A DNA stretch of 64,000 nt from Tropicimonas sediminicola (GTDB lineage: Bacteria > Pseudomonadota > Alphaproteobacteria > Rhodobacterales > Rhodobacteraceae). The notes below the pieces were generated by a model, which was not told the DNA's origin, did not search any database, and worked only from the letters and a program-made list of their open reading frames with translations. Both the position numbers and the translations under genes were made by a program. Positions within the stretch are counted from its first letter, which is position 1. Each line of letters opens with the position of its first letter. The stretch spans positions 62,001 through 126,000 of the forward strand of contig NZ_FZOY01000004.1 in NCBI RefSeq assembly GCF_900188335.1. Reading direction: 5' to 3'. This document shows positions 8,548 to 19,257 of the stretch, one piece after another.

Positions 8548-9225
8548 ATGGGCAAAATGACACCGACATCCCCCCAAAAGCACCTGAAGCAACGCGTGGC
8601 AGAAGTGCTCGGGTACGCACCCGGCGCCTGGAAATCACCGCTGCTTGCCGCTGGACTCTGCCTTCTGTTTTCTGCCGCCATGGTCGCCCTCGCGGACAGC
8701 CAGGGCATCGACATTTCTTCGATCCTGCGGGACCCGTCTTCTGAGTTCGACGTGCCGCATTATGCCGGCGGCATTTCGTTCATCGGCATCACGATGCTGA
8801 TCCTGACAAGCGGATGCCTGGCGCTGGCCGCGGCGGTGGACCGGCCGCACCGGCGCCTGTTCCTCCTGGTGGGCGTATATTCGATGATGCTCGCCCTGGA
8901 CGACCGCTTCATCCTGCACGAGCGCCATTATCCGCGCCTCGGCATCGAGGAAGAGGTGCTGATGGGCATCTACGGCCTGATCGGGCTCGTGATCCTGTGG
9001 TGCCTCTGGCGCGGCCCTCTGCGCGCCTGGACGCAGGGGCTTTGCGTGGCGATCGGCATCATGGGGCTGGCGGTCGTGGCCGATCTCGGCCACGCCTCCT
9101 ACGTCATCGAGGATCTTCTGAAGGTCGCGAGTTTCGGTGGCTGGTTCGGTTTCTGGCTCGCGCTCACCGCGCATCGATGCCGGACCGCCGCATCCGCCGA
9201 GACCCCGTCGGCGGAGCAACATTGA
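8548..9225 (+). CDS. Hypothetical integral membrane protein
   Basis: 225 aa. I do not recognise a family. About six hydrophobic segments are visible (SPLLAAGLCLLFSAAMVALA, GGISFIGITMLILTSGCLAL, FLLVGVYSMMLAL, VLMGIYGLIGLVILWCLW, GLCVAIGIMGLAVVA, VASFGGWFGFWLALT). The charged motif DDRFILHERHYPRLGIEEE between helices 3 and 4 stands out, and a DLGHASYVIED loop lies near the end. The start could be ATG 8548 or ATG 8557; neither has a strong ribosome-binding site. An upstream in-frame extension from 8395 looks non-coding. Convergent with lysK. Confidence 0.6.
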   Translation: MGKMTPTSPQKHLKQRVAEVLGYAPGAWKSPLLAAGLCLLFSAAMVALADSQGIDISSILRDPSSEFDVPHYAGGISFIGITMLILTSGCLALAAAVDRPHRRLFLLVGVYSMMLALDDRFILHERHYPRLGIEEEVLMGIYGLIGLVILWCLWRGPLRAWTQGLCVAIGIMGLAVVADLGHASYVIEDLLKVASFGGWFGFWLALTAHRCRTAASAETPSAEQH

Positions 9226-9231
9226 ACGACT

Positions 9232-9256
9232 GCGGCCGGCCCGAAGGCCGGCCCGC
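9232..9256. terminator. Hairpin between convergent genes
   Basis: GGCCGGCC (9234-9241), loop CGAA, GGCCGGCC (9246-9253), extended by flanking GC pairs, lies between the membrane protein gene and lysK. On the minus strand the loop reads TTCG, a stable tetraloop. There is no T-run. Confidence 0.5.
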
Positions 9257-9270
9257 CTATGCTTGATTGG

Positions 9271-10854
9271 TCAGGCGGCCGCGAGTTCGCCGGCGAGGCC
9301 CTTCTCGATCAGGGCGATGGTCTCCTCGACACCGTAGAGCGCGATGAAGCCGCCGAAGCGCGGGCCCTGGCTCGCGCCCATCAGCACCTCGTAGATCGCC
9401 TTGAACCAGTCCCGCAGCGGTTCGAAACCGTGATCCTTGCCGACCGCGAAGACGACGCTCTGCAACTCCTCGGCATCGAGCCCGCCGTCCCAGGCCCGCA
9501 GGCGGGCGGCGAGATCCTCGAGCGCGGCGCGCTCCTTCTCGTCGGGGGCGCGGAAAACCTTCTCGGGCTTCACGAAGTCGTTGTAGTAGCGCACGGCGAA
9601 GCCGGCCGCCTCGTCGAGCTGCGGATTGTGCTCCGGGCTGGCATCGGGCGCGTAGCGGCGGATGAAGCCCCAGAGCGCCTCCTTGTCCTCCGCACCGGCG
9701 ACCGAGGCGAGGTTCAGCAGCATGGCGAAGTTCACCACCATGTCCGAGGCCGGCACATCCCCGTTGTGGATGTGGTAGACCGGGTTGTTGAGCTGCGCCT
9801 TGGCGTCCTGATCCGGGTAGGCGCGCAGTTGCTGGTGGTACTCGTCCACCGCCTTCGGGATCACGTCGAAGAACAGCCGCTTCGCGGTTTTCGGCTTGAG
9901 GTACATGAAGTAGCTCAGCGACTCGGTCGAGGCATAGGTCAGCCACTCGTCGATCGAGATGCCGTTGCCGGACGACTTGGAGATCTTCTGACCCTTGTCG
10001 TCGAGGAACAGCTCGTAGGTGAAATGCTCCGGCGCCTTCTGGCCCAGGATCTCGCAGATCGAATCGTAGATCGGCGTATTTGTCGAATGGTCCTTGCCGT
10101 ACATCTCGAAGTCGACGCCGAGGGCCGCCCAGCGGGCGCCGAAGTCCGGCTTCCACTGCAGCTTCACCTGGCCGCCCGTCACCGGCAGCGTCCATTCGCG
10201 CCCGGACTCGTCGTCGAAGGTGATGGTGCCTTCCTTCGCGTCCACGTTCTTCAGCGGAACATAGAGCACGCGGCCGGTTTCCGGGTGGATCGGCAGGAAG
10301 ATCGAATAGGACTGCTGACGCTCCTCGCGCAGCGACTTCAGCATGACCTTCATGATGTCGTCATAGCGTTCGGCGGCGCGCAGCAGCACCTCGTCGAACT
10401 GGCCCGACTTGTAATACTCGGTCGCCGAATAGAACTCGTAGTCGAACCCGAAGGTATCGAGGAACCGGCGCAGCATCGCGTTGTTGTGATGCCCGAAGCT
10501 CTCGAACTCCTCGAACGGGTCCGGGACGGAGGTCAGCGGCTTCTGGAGGTGCTCGCGCAGCATCTCCTGGTTTGGCACGTTGCCCGGCACCTTGCGCATC
10601 CCGTCCATGTCGTCCGAAAAGCAGATCAGGCGGGTCGGGATATCCGAGATCACCTCGAATGCGCGGCGGATCATCGTGGTCCGCAGCACCTCGCCGAAGG
10701 TGCCGATATGCGGCAGGCCGGAGGGACCGTAGCCGGTCTCGAACAGCACGTATCCCTTTTCGGGCGGCGCCTTCTCGTAGCGTTTCAGGACCCGGCGCGC
10801 CTCTTCGAAGGGCCAGGCCTTGGAAGTCATTGCAGCTTCGCGCATCTCGGACAT
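9271..10854 (-). CDS. lysK: Lysyl-tRNA synthetase, class I
   Basis: 527 aa. This is the archaeal-type class I LysRS found in many alphaproteobacteria in place of class II LysS. The HIGH-type motif is [13 protein letters not shown] and the KMSKS-type motif is KISKSSGNG; the helical anticodon-binding domain fills the C-terminal half. The start ATG 10854 has AGGAAAG about 9 bases upstream; the internal ATG 10830 (MTSKAWPF) is a less likely start. It lies convergent to the membrane protein gene and 138 bases from the divergent TerB gene. Confidence 0.95.
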   Translation of the reverse strand: MSEMREAAMTSKAWPFEEARRVLKRYEKAPPEKGYVLFETGYGPSGLPHIGTFGEVLRTTMIRRAFEVISDIPTRLICFSDDMDGMRKVPGNVPNQEMLREHLQKPLTSVPDPFEEFESFGHHNNAMLRRFLDTFGFDYEFYSATEYYKSGQFDEVLLRAAERYDDIMKVMLKSLREERQQSYSIFLPIHPETGRVLYVPLKNVDAKEGTITFDDESGREWTLPVTGGQVKLQWKPDFGARWAALGVDFEMYGKDHSTNTPIYDSICEILGQKAPEHFTYELFLDDKGQKISKSSGNGISIDEWLTYASTESLSYFMYLKPKTAKRLFFDVIPKAVDEYHQQLRAYPDQDAKAQLNNPVYHIHNGDVPASDMVVNFAMLLNLASVAGAEDKEALWGFIRRYAPDASPEHNPQLDEAAGFAVRYYNDFVKPEKVFRAPDEKERAALEDLAARLRAWDGGLDAEELQSVVFAVGKDHGFEPLRDWFKAIYEVLMGASQGPRFGGFIALYGVEETIALIEKGLAGELAAA

Positions 10855-10992
10855 TGAAACGGTCTTTCCTGGTGAGGCGCGGCCCCATGCCACGCATTGG
10901 TGAAGGCCCCGAGGGCCCGACCGGGCCACTCCCTATTGCGAGCCGGGGCTTGCGTCAATAAATCTGCGATCAGTCAATATTGCGGAGGACCG

Positions 10993-11418
10993 ATGATGTC
11001 GAACGACCCGAACCCGATCTCGCCCCAGGACGCCCTGGTCGCGCTGATGATCGCCACCTCGGTCAGCGACGAGAACATCCGCACCTCGGAGCTCGTGACG
11101 ATCGAACGGATCGTCAACCATCTCCCGGTCTTCGCCGAGTACGACCCCGACCACATTCGGGCCATGGCCAACCTCGTCTTCGACCTGTTCGAGGAGGAGG
11201 ATGGGCTCGACGCGCTGTTCGGGCTGGCCGACGACGCGCTGCCGGAACGCCTTCACGAGACGCTCTATGCGCTGTGCTGCGACGTGGCCGCCGCCGATGG
11301 CCGGCTCACCGACCAGGAACTGCGGATGCTGCAGGAGATGCGCCACTACTTCCAGATCCCGCGCCTCAACGCGGCGGCGATCGAGCGCGGCGCCCGCGCG
11401 CGGCACATGACCGTCTGA
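10993..11418 (+). CDS. TerB-like (tellurite resistance TerB family) protein
   Basis: 141 aa, acidic and helical. The pattern SPQDALVALMIATSVSDENI, then SELVTIERIVNHLPVF and the late DVAAADGRLTDQELRML (TerB-type acidic metal-binding signature with DxxL-E) identifies the family. Despite the name, most isolated TerB proteins have no shown tellurite role. A GGAGGA ribosome-binding site precedes ATG 10993; the adjacent ATG 10996 is equally possible. The stop codon is part of the hairpin shared with dacB. Confidence 0.75.
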   Translation: MMSNDPNPISPQDALVALMIATSVSDENIRTSELVTIERIVNHLPVFAEYDPDHIRAMANLVFDLFEEEDGLDALFGLADDALPERLHETLYALCCDVAAADGRLTDQELRMLQEMRHYFQIPRLNAAAIERGARARHMTV

Positions 11419-11431
11419 GGCGGGCGCCTCA
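11416..11431. terminator. Stop-codon hairpin between TerB-like gene and dacB
   Basis: TGAGGC (11416-11421), loop GGGC, GCCTCA (11426-11431). The TGA stops of both convergent genes form the outer stem. Confidence 0.4.
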
Positions 11432-12937
11432 GGTCGTCATGTCGTAGGTGGTCACCCAGCGGTCGATCAGGCGCAGCTGCAGGGTCCGGGCCCGGGCCGT
11501 CCAGCTTGCCACGCCCTCGGGGCGCTCGCGCTGCTCCACCGGGATCGCATCCCGCCGCTCGGGGTCGGCCATGAAGCTGGCAAAGGCCAGCTTGCGGCCG
11601 CCGGGCAGGGTGACGTAGCCCGCGAGCGTGCTCACGAAGTTCAGCGTACCGGTCTTGGCCATGATGCTGGCCGGGTAGCTGTCCATCGGGCGGCCGTTGG
11701 CATCCTTCATCCGGATCTCTTTAAGGAGCGGTTCCAGATCCACAGCGGGGCCGAGGTCCACCAGCGCGCGGACCATGTCCCGCGTGGTGATCCGGCTCGC
11801 CCCGCCGAGGCCCGAATGGTCGACGAGCGCGGGCCTTGGGCTCCCGATCTCGCCCCCCAGCCAGTCCGACATCCGCGCCCCCGACTCCACCAGCGTGGCC
11901 GGCACCGGCCCGCGCGCAACCGAAGCGGCCAGGCCGACGGCCTCCGCCGTGACGTTGGTCGAGTACTTCAGCATGTCCCGCAGCAGCGCCCGCAGATCCT
12001 GGCTCTCCACCCGGGCAAGTTCGGTGCCCGCGGGCGGCTCGTCGACCGGCTTCGCCGCGCCGAGGCTGATCCCCTGCCCCTTGGCAAAGCTCTGAAAGAC
12101 CTCGGCCGTATAGGACTCAGGCTTGCGCACCGGCAGCCAGCGGCTGCCGTTCTGCCCGAGCGCGCCGCTGGCGACCGTCCAGAGATCCGCCGTGCCATCG
12201 TCCTCGTAGGTGTAGATCGGGTAGCGGCGCTTGACGATCGCCATCCGCGCCACCCGCACATCGGGGCGGTGGGTCGCGGAACGGGCATCCATCGCCGTGT
12301 TCCATCCTGCCCCGGCGCGGCGCCATTCGAAATGCACCCGGTTGAAGTTCAGGTTCAGCCCGGAAACCGCCGGGTTGTAGCCGACCTGGACGGGCTGCTC
12401 GGGGTCGATCTCCGTCAGGGTCGGCAAGGCCCGGCTCCAGGTCAGGAACGCGCCCTCGACAGAGGTGACGCCGGCGGCCTTCAGCTTCATCGCGAGTTCC
12501 GCGAGCCGGTCGGTGTCGAGTGTCGGATCGCCCGATCCCATCAGCACCAGATCGCCCTTGAGTACCCCGCCCTCCACCGGGCCGGTCGCCACGAGCCGGG
12601 TCGCGAAGCGGTGCTCCGGTCCCAGCGCATCGAGCGCGTAGAGTGTGGTCAGGGCCTTGGCAACACTGGCCGGGGGCAGCGGCAGAAGGGGTTTGCGGGC
12701 CTCCAGCACCTCGCCGGTCTCGGCATCGGCCACCACGAATCCGACCGTCGCGGTGCCAAGCCTGGCGCGTTCGACGAGATACTCTGCCGACGGTGCCATT
12801 CGTCCGCCCTTGCCACCCGGACGGGGCGTCGGGCGCAGGGAGCGCAGCGGCGGCTCGGCAAGCGCAACGCTGGCGCCGCCGGAAAGCAATCCGGCCAGCA
12901 CCCAGCGGCGTGAAATATGCGTCTTTGGCTTCGACAT
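11429..12937 (-). CDS. dacB: D-alanyl-D-alanine carboxypeptidase/endopeptidase (PBP4 type)
   Basis: 502 aa, peptidase family S13. It trims or cleaves peptidoglycan cross-links in the periplasm. The three penicillin-binding motifs are visible: SxxK as S91-VAK, SxN in KYSTNVTAEAVGL, and KTG in MAKTGTLNFVS. The N-terminus HISRRWVLAGLLSGGASVAL resembles a twin-arginine signal, suggesting Tat export. The ATG at 12937 is chosen because it starts this signal. It lies near nadD on the same strand and is convergent with the TerB-like gene. Confidence 0.92.
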   Translation of the reverse strand: MSKPKTHISRRWVLAGLLSGGASVALAEPPLRSLRPTPRPGGKGGRMAPSAEYLVERARLGTATVGFVVADAETGEVLEARKPLLPLPPASVAKALTTLYALDALGPEHRFATRLVATGPVEGGVLKGDLVLMGSGDPTLDTDRLAELAMKLKAAGVTSVEGAFLTWSRALPTLTEIDPEQPVQVGYNPAVSGLNLNFNRVHFEWRRAGAGWNTAMDARSATHRPDVRVARMAIVKRRYPIYTYEDDGTADLWTVASGALGQNGSRWLPVRKPESYTAEVFQSFAKGQGISLGAAKPVDEPPAGTELARVESQDLRALLRDMLKYSTNVTAEAVGLAASVARGPVPATLVESGARMSDWLGGEIGSPRPALVDHSGLGGASRITTRDMVRALVDLGPAVDLEPLLKEIRMKDANGRPMDSYPASIMAKTGTLNFVSTLAGYVTLPGGRKLAFASFMADPERRDAIPVEQRERPEGVASWTARARTLQLRLIDRWVTTYDMTT

Positions 12938-13033
12938 GCGACTTTGGTAACCGCTGCCCCCCCTTTCGGGCAAGCCATCGCGGAGCCGTCTCACCGCATT
13001 GTCACGATGCCCCGTCGGCGCCGCGGCGCGGCA

Positions 13034-13630
13034 TCACCAATGGCCGCTGGCGCGGAGCTGGGTGGAGGAGATGGTGCGCATCGGCACATTGACGAAACAC
13101 CAGGCCGGGGGCCGCGCCTGCGCCAGCATCTGGCTCTGCGCCGCCGGGATGCGCCAGCGTTCGTAAAGCGCCGCAGCGGGCGAGGTCCGGGCAGGCAGCC
13201 TGTCTCCGGGGCGGGCGAGCACTCCCACCGGGACCATCTCCATGATCTGCTGCCAGCGTTCCCAGCGATGAAACTGGGCAAGGTTGTCCGCCCCCATCAG
13301 CCAGACGAACCGGGTGCGCGGGTAGAGCGCCAGCAATCGCTCCAGCGTCTCTGCGGTGAAGCGGGTACCGATCCGGGCCTCGATGTCGGTGACCTCGACC
13401 GCCGGGTGCTGCATCACCGCGCGCGCGGCCTCGAGGCGGCGCTCCATCGGGGCGGGCCCGTCGGTCTTCAGCGGGTTGCCGGGGCTGACCAGCCACCAGA
13501 CCCGGTCGAGCCCGAACCGTTTGAGCGCCTCTCGGGTGATGTGAGCATGGCCTGCGTGGGGCGGGTTAAAGGAGCCTCCCAGCAGACCCACTGCCTGCCC
13601 GGGCCCGGCGTGGGGAAGTTCGTATCTCAC
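13034..13630 (-). CDS. nadD: Nicotinate-nucleotide adenylyltransferase
   Basis: 198 aa. It makes deamido-NAD from nicotinate mononucleotide and ATP. The nucleotidyltransferase motif [14 protein letters not shown] and the C-terminal [10 protein letters not shown] (SSTxIR-type) motif are both present, with [14 protein letters not shown] between them. The start is GTG 13630, with GGAGG 7 bases upstream; no ATG lies between there and the catalytic motif. An upstream in-frame extension looks like the reverse of the divergent protease promoter region. Confidence 0.92.
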   Translation of the reverse strand: MRYELPHAGPGQAVGLLGGSFNPPHAGHAHITREALKRFGLDRVWWLVSPGNPLKTDGPAPMERRLEAARAVMQHPAVEVTDIEARIGTRFTAETLERLLALYPRTRFVWLMGADNLAQFHRWERWQQIMEMVPVGVLARPGDRLPARTSPAAALYERWRIPAAQSQMLAQARPPAWCFVNVPMRTISSTQLRASGHW

Positions 13631-13751
13631 ACCCGGACCTCCGACCGCGCATTGACTGCTGCCCCTGATCGGAAAGAACGCAAGGCATGTCAATCGCAAG
13701 CTCTTCCGCGCCGGCTCGACACCGGCCCGGGCGCTGCCTAGGCTCCCGCCC

Positions 13752-14669
13752 ATGTGCGCCCGCCCCTCCCGCTCCTGGATCCTGCCGCCCCTTCTAGCCG
13801 GCCTGTGCCTCGCGCTTGCGGCAACGGGCGCCGAAGCGGCGACCAGCGACGACACGAACAGCCCCGCCCGCAATGCCGTGGTGCGGGTGGGCAAGTGCAC
13901 CGGCACCCTGATCGGCCCGCGCGAGGTCCTCACCGCGGGCCATTGCTTCACCCACGAGTTCCGCGCCGCCCGGCCCGCCGGCGCCCCGGATGCGGAGTGC
14001 GAGGGGCTGGAGGAACAGGCGGAGCTGCAGCGCCGGAGCTGGGAGGATCCCGACAGCTGGTATCCTTCGGGCGGCCTGCTCCGGGTGAAGCGGGTCTCCT
14101 TCGGCAGTACCGCCGCCCACCCGCTGGCGAGCCGCCGGGTGGTGGCCTATGCCCTGCCTCGTTGCGCCGACCTCGCCCTGCTCCGGCTCGAGGCCCCGCC
14201 GCCTGCCGAGGCGGCCCGCCCGGTTCCCGTCATGACCGGCGCGCCCAAGGATATCGAGCGCACCTTTGCCCTGCCGCGCCTGCGCCATGCCGGCTGGGGC
14301 ATGCCGCGTTTCGCCGATGCGCCGAGCCGGCACCGCCAGTCCGGGCCGGCCGGCTACTGGGGCCACAACACCTGCCACCTCGCCGCCCTGCCGCCGACCC
14401 GCGAAGACAGCCGCCGCATTCTCCCCGGCGACAGCGGCGCGCCGCTGCTGATCGAGCTCGACGGGCGCGAGGTGCTCGTCGGCGTGCTCTGGGGCTCGGG
14501 CATTCCGGATCCGGAGGCCTGCGGCCCGTTCCTGCCGCAACTGCCACAGCGCCACGGCAGCTACACGCCGACCTTCCGCGGCCCGATCCCCGGCACCGAG
14601 GCCACCGACATCGGCGCCTGGCTTCGGCGGATGGTCCCCGAAGCGGAGCACCTGCCGCCCCAGGACTGA
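13752..14669 (+). CDS. Secreted trypsin-like serine protease
   Basis: 305 aa with a signal peptide (about residues 1-30, ending TGAEAA). The chymotrypsin-fold catalytic triad is visible: His64 in VLTAGHCF, Asp in [11 protein letters not shown], and Ser in [11 protein letters not shown]. Disulfide cysteines occur near each motif ([30 protein letters not shown]). It probably acts in the periplasm or outside the cell. It sits 84 bases before ettA on the same strand, which may or may not be co-transcription. Natural substrate unknown. Confidence 0.85.
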   Translation: MCARPSRSWILPPLLAGLCLALAATGAEAATSDDTNSPARNAVVRVGKCTGTLIGPREVLTAGHCFTHEFRAARPAGAPDAECEGLEEQAELQRRSWEDPDSWYPSGGLLRVKRVSFGSTAAHPLASRRVVAYALPRCADLALLRLEAPPPAEAARPVPVMTGAPKDIERTFALPRLRHAGWGMPRFADAPSRHRQSGPAGYWGHNTCHLAALPPTREDSRRILPGDSGAPLLIELDGREVLVGVLWGSGIPDPEACGPFLPQLPQRHGSYTPTFRGPIPGTEATDIGAWLRRMVPEAEHLPPQD

Positions 14670-14753
14670 CCGCCCGCAGCCCTGCCCGCCCCCATTGCTC
14701 CCCCTGCGCCCCTTGGCTATCAGGGGCGAAACAGCGCATGCACGAGGGCCCCA

Positions 14754-16409
<1,656 letters not shown>

Positions 16410-16435
16410 GTCGGTTCACGCCGCGAAACACAAGG

Positions 16436-16468
16436 CCGCGTTCTCCCTCGGGAGGGCGCGGTTTTTTT
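16436..16468 (+). terminator. Intrinsic terminator of ettA
   Basis: A GC-rich stem (CCGCG..CTCCC pairing with GGGAG..CGCGG) at 16436-16461 is followed directly by seven T residues. This is the clearest rho-independent terminator in the window. An unusual run of about ten G follows the T-run (16469-16478). Confidence 0.85.
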
Positions 16469-17160
16469 GGGGGGGGGGCGATCTGCTGGTTTTCTGAAGC
16501 ATCGGTCGAAGCCTTAACGGCACCGGACTTTGCGGGTTCATTCTCTCAAAGCGGACCGATGGCATGCTCTGGCTCACTTGGCATTCCCGTCCGGAGCGCG
16601 CAACCGCGATCAAGATATTGACACATCGCTCGCCTCAACACATATATGATGTGCCCTTGGAGGTCGGCAGGGCCGGCTGTTGGGCGGGTGAGCGACTCTC
16701 GTTTTGTGAGGGCACCGCGATTCCGGCTCACGAATTGGGAAGCGCTTAGCGGCGCTGTGTGGGTCCCCAGCCCGGACTCGCTAAGGTGGAACGGCAGCGA
16801 CAAGCTCTCGTGTTGCCATCGACAGGAGCCTCCAAGTGATCATCAGGGGGCACCAAGCCGCCAACTAAGGGGCGGGATAGAAGTACTGAGCGGTTTAAAT
16901 CGCTCGACCGGTCGAGCATCGCTAGGGCTATTCCCATGCGCCTCTCGATCAGATTGGAAGGGCGAGTGCAGTATTCCGACGTAGTCGGGACTTTGGCACT
17001 CTTGCTGACGATACTTGGATTTCTCCTGTAGCTGTAGCGTTGGGCGGCTGCGGCCGCCCTTCCCTCCTATGAAGTACACTGCACATTTCGAAGCAGCATC
17101 TCACAGTCTGTGGCGGTCCGATCCAGTATTCCTAACTTGGACTCTAACAGGGTCCCCCCC
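16469..17160. other. Intergenic region without a recognisable gene (about 690 bases)
   Basis: No frame here shows a family motif or the strong GC3 bias of the flanking genes, and the base composition is more even. It begins with a poly-G run and contains a GGGCGGC...GCCGCCC-type hairpin at 17042-17059 followed by TTCCCTCC. It may hold decayed coding sequence or an untranslated RNA; nothing can be named. Confidence 0.5.
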
Positions 17161-17268
17161 TCAAATCGCCGCCCAATCCGTGAACTGCCACTTGCTCGGC
17201 GGGGTGCGGTCGTCGCGGGGGTGGGCGCGGCGGTCGGGGGATTGCTGGCGGTTGCGCTTGTCGGTCAT
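17161..17268 (-). CDS. Small basic protein with C-terminal FTDWAAI motif (35 aa)
   Basis: MTDKRNRQQSPDRRAHPRDD begins a very hydrophilic, Arg/Pro-rich 35-aa protein that ends WQFTDWAAI. ATG 17268 is preceded by AGGAGAGGG at good spacing, which supports real translation. The last seven residues match the ending FTDWASI of the 45-aa protein at 17844-17981, on the other side of cutA and on the opposite strand. No function is known to me. The conserved tail looks like a binding or recognition motif on a disordered chain; that is inference. Confidence 0.65.
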   Translation of the reverse strand: MTDKRNRQQSPDRRAHPRDDRTPPSKWQFTDWAAI

Positions 17269-17412
17269 CGACCCTCTCCTGGGATTGGCATTGCGGGGAC
17301 AACGCGGGCAGGGCCCCGATTGTTTCACGAAAGTTTCCCGGGTCCGCAGCGCCGCCGCGTCGCATTGCGCTCTCCTGCGGGCGGCGTAGGCTCGAACCGA
17401 AAGGAGCCGACC

Positions 17413-17739
17413 ATGCCCTTCCTCGCCTTCATCGTGAACTGCCCCGACGCCGCGACCGCCGACAAGATCGCCGACGCCCTGCTCTCCCAGAGGCTCGTCG
17501 CCTCGGCCAACCGGCACCCGCCGGTGCTCGCCCGATTCCACTGGCGCGACGAGATCAAGACCGCCGAGCAGCATCCGCTGATGCTCAAGACCCGGCAGGA
17601 ATTGCGCGACCTCGTCGAGGCCGAGATCAACCGCCTGCACCCCTACGAGGTGCCCCCGATCACCCGGGTCTCGATGGAAGCCAGCGTGGCCTACCTGTCC
17701 TGGATCGCCGCCGAGACCTCGGGCGACAACACGGGTTAG
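17413..17739 (+). CDS. cutA: CutA family protein (divalent ion tolerance-like)
   Basis: 108 aa, the length of CutA1. The ferredoxin-like, trimer-forming family is shown by FIVNCPDAATADKIADALLS, FHWRDEIKTAEQHPLMLKTR, and HPYEVPPITRV followed by YLSWI at the end. The ATG at 17413 has AAGGAG upstream and opens directly on the family's first strand. Usual CutA proteins read W-x-G-K/E at the WRDEI position, so this is a diverged member. The cellular role of CutA is uncertain. Flanked by the two FTDWA-tail mini-genes. Confidence 0.85.
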   Translation: MPFLAFIVNCPDAATADKIADALLSQRLVASANRHPPVLARFHWRDEIKTAEQHPLMLKTRQELRDLVEAEINRLHPYEVPPITRVSMEASVAYLSWIAAETSGDNTG

Positions 17740-17843
17740 GCGGGCGGCCCCGCCCCTGCCCGATTGCCGCCGCGTCAAAAACGAGACAAAGCCCCCAAAA
17801 TGTGCAATACTCGTGGTGTTGTTAGTGTGTAGGAGGTTTTGTG

Positions 17844-17981
17844 ATGCCTGATAAACCCAAATCCCCAAAGCTCGAGAAGTCCGCGCCGGTTTCGGCGAAG
17901 CAACCGCCCCGGCGGTCCGAGGCGAAGCGCCCGGAGAAACCCGCGCCGCGTCCGATCTTCACGGACTGGGCGTCGATCTGA
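17844..17981 (+). CDS. Small basic protein with C-terminal FTDWASI motif (45 aa)
   Basis: The 45-aa product begins MPDKPKSPKLEKSAPVSAKQ, is rich in Lys, Pro, Arg and Ser, and ends PRPIFTDWASI. A full AGGAGG ribosome-binding site lies 7 bases before ATG 17844 (a GTG at 17841 would add one residue). The chain looks disordered with only the tail conserved, and that tail is shared with the 35-aa protein at 17161-17268. Too short for ordinary gene finders, but the ribosome-binding site and the shared motif argue for a real gene. Function unknown. Confidence 0.7.
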   Translation: MPDKPKSPKLEKSAPVSAKQPPRRSEAKRPEKPAPRPIFTDWASI

Positions 17982-18005
17982 GGCGGAATTTCCCGCCCGG
18001 AAAAG

Positions 18006-18058
18006 CTCCCGGCCGGCGCAGCGGTCTCGAAGATTTTTCTTGCTAGATCGGCCGGGAG
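18006..18058. repeat. Inverted repeat upstream of the cold-shock gene
   Basis: CTCCCGGCCG (18006-18015) is perfectly complementary to CGGCCGGGAG (18049-18058) across a 33-base loop containing a T5 run. It lies after the 45-aa ORF and 135 bases before the cold-shock ATG. It could be a terminator of the former or part of a structured 5' leader of the latter. Confidence 0.4.
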
Positions 18059-18192
18059 TCTCCATATCCCGATATGCGACCGTTACCGCATTTCGACCAA
18101 CTGTCTCCTCTCAGGCTTCAGTCTCGACTGCCACGACTGACGCCGACGTTGCCGCACTGTCGCGGGCAGCGAACCTCAAAGGAGATAGACGG

Positions 18193-18399
18193 ATGGCCAC
18201 TGGCACCGTGAAATGGTTCAACACCACCAAAGGCTACGGCTTCATCGCCCCCGAAGGCGGCAAGCGCGACGTGTTCGTGCACATCAGCGCCGTCGAGCGT
18301 TCGGGCCTCACCGGCCTGGCCGATGGTCAGAAGGTGTCGTTCGACATCGAAGCCGGCCGCGACGGCCGCGAAGCTGCGATCAACCTCGAAGCTCTCTGA
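18193..18399 (+). CDS. Cold-shock protein (CspA family)
   Basis: 68 aa, a single OB-fold cold-shock domain. RNA-binding motifs RNP1 (KGYGFIAP) and RNP2 (VFVHISAV) are both present after MATGTVKWFNTTKGYGFIA. It binds single-stranded RNA/DNA and acts as an RNA chaperone. GGAG precedes ATG 18193. The long leader upstream (about 130-210 bases, with a hairpin) fits the structured 5' UTRs of many csp genes; this is inference. A GC hairpin follows the gene. Confidence 0.95.
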   Translation: MATGTVKWFNTTKGYGFIAPEGGKRDVFVHISAVERSGLTGLADGQKVSFDIEAGRDGREAAINLEAL

Positions 18400-18421
18400 G
18401 GCCAGCCCTCAGCACCACGAC

Positions 18422-18441
18422 GGCCCGCGACACCGCGGGCC
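18422..18441 (+). terminator. Hairpin after the cold-shock gene
   Basis: GGCCCGCG and CGCGGGCC form an 8-base-pair stem with loop ACAC just after the cold-shock gene. Only a weak T-rich stretch (TCGTTT) follows. Confidence 0.5.
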
Positions 18442-18681
18442 GAATCGTTTCCGGGCCTTGCTCCCGGACTGGCCGTGCCCGTTCACAGCAGGCCAACAAA
18501 CTCCCCCGACAGCCCCGATCGTTTCGATTGCCGCCGAAATCCGGCCGACATCCCTTGCGCGATTGTGTTCTGGCGGTGTCGTGATCGACCGTTACGCGCG
18601 GCCCTCCGGCCCGATTGTTGATTCTCCGCCCGCTTGGAGTGCAGTCTGATCCGGAAAACAGTCACATCCCGGTCAGATCAC

Positions 18682-19245
18682 ATGTTCAATCGTCGCTCCT
18701 TCCTCGCCACCAGCCTCGCGGCCGTCGCCGCGCCGGCCATCGCGCAGGAAGCCCAACCTTTCGTCATCCCGCCGCAGTTCCAGCCGCAGTACGTGAACAT
18801 CAAGAAGGAGTTCCTGCCCGGCCAGTTGCTGATCCTGCCGCGCAGCCATTTCCTGTACTTCGTCACCGAACCCGGCAAGGCGATCCGCTATGGCGTCGGC
18901 GTCGGCCGCGCAGGGCTGGAGTTCACCGGCACGGCGACCATCGACGTCAAGAAAGAGTGGCCCACCTGGCGGCCGACCCAGGAGATGATCGAGCGCGATC
19001 CGCTGTCCTACTCCAAGTTCGTCGACAACGACTACGTGATGCCCGGCGGCCCGGGTAATCCCCTCGGCGCGCGCGCGCTCTACCTGTTCCAGAACGGGCG
19101 GGACACGTTCTTCAGGATCCACGGCACCACCGAACCGCAGTCCATCGGGCAATCGGTTTCCAACGGCTGCATCCGGATGCTCAACGAGCACGTGATCGAT
19201 CTCTATCAGCGCGTGCCCATCGGCACCATCGTGACCGTCCTCTGA
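18682..19245 (+). CDS. L,D-transpeptidase (YkuD domain)
   Basis: 187 aa. The N-terminus FNRRSFLATSLAAVAAPAIA is a Tat-like signal peptide. The YkuD catalytic motif is visible: FRIHGTTEPQSIGQSVSNGC followed by IRM, with the nucleophilic Cys and its His partner. The upstream YFVTEPGKAIRYGVGVGR and GTATIDVKKEWPTWRPT segments are also typical. These enzymes make 3-3 peptidoglycan cross-links or attach proteins to peptidoglycan in the periplasm. ATG 18682 is chosen for the signal. Convergent with the lipid kinase gene; the stop codon is in a shared hairpin. Confidence 0.92.
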   Translation: MFNRRSFLATSLAAVAAPAIAQEAQPFVIPPQFQPQYVNIKKEFLPGQLLILPRSHFLYFVTEPGKAIRYGVGVGRAGLEFTGTATIDVKKEWPTWRPTQEMIERDPLSYSKFVDNDYVMPGGPGNPLGARALYLFQNGRDTFFRIHGTTEPQSIGQSVSNGCIRMLNEHVIDLYQRVPIGTIVTVL

Positions 19246-19257
19246 CCGACGCGGTCA
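19243..19257. terminator. Stop-codon hairpin between L,D-transpeptidase and lipid kinase genes
   Basis: TGACCG (19243-19248), loop ACG, CGGTCA (19252-19257). Both TGA stops form the outer stem. Confidence 0.4.
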
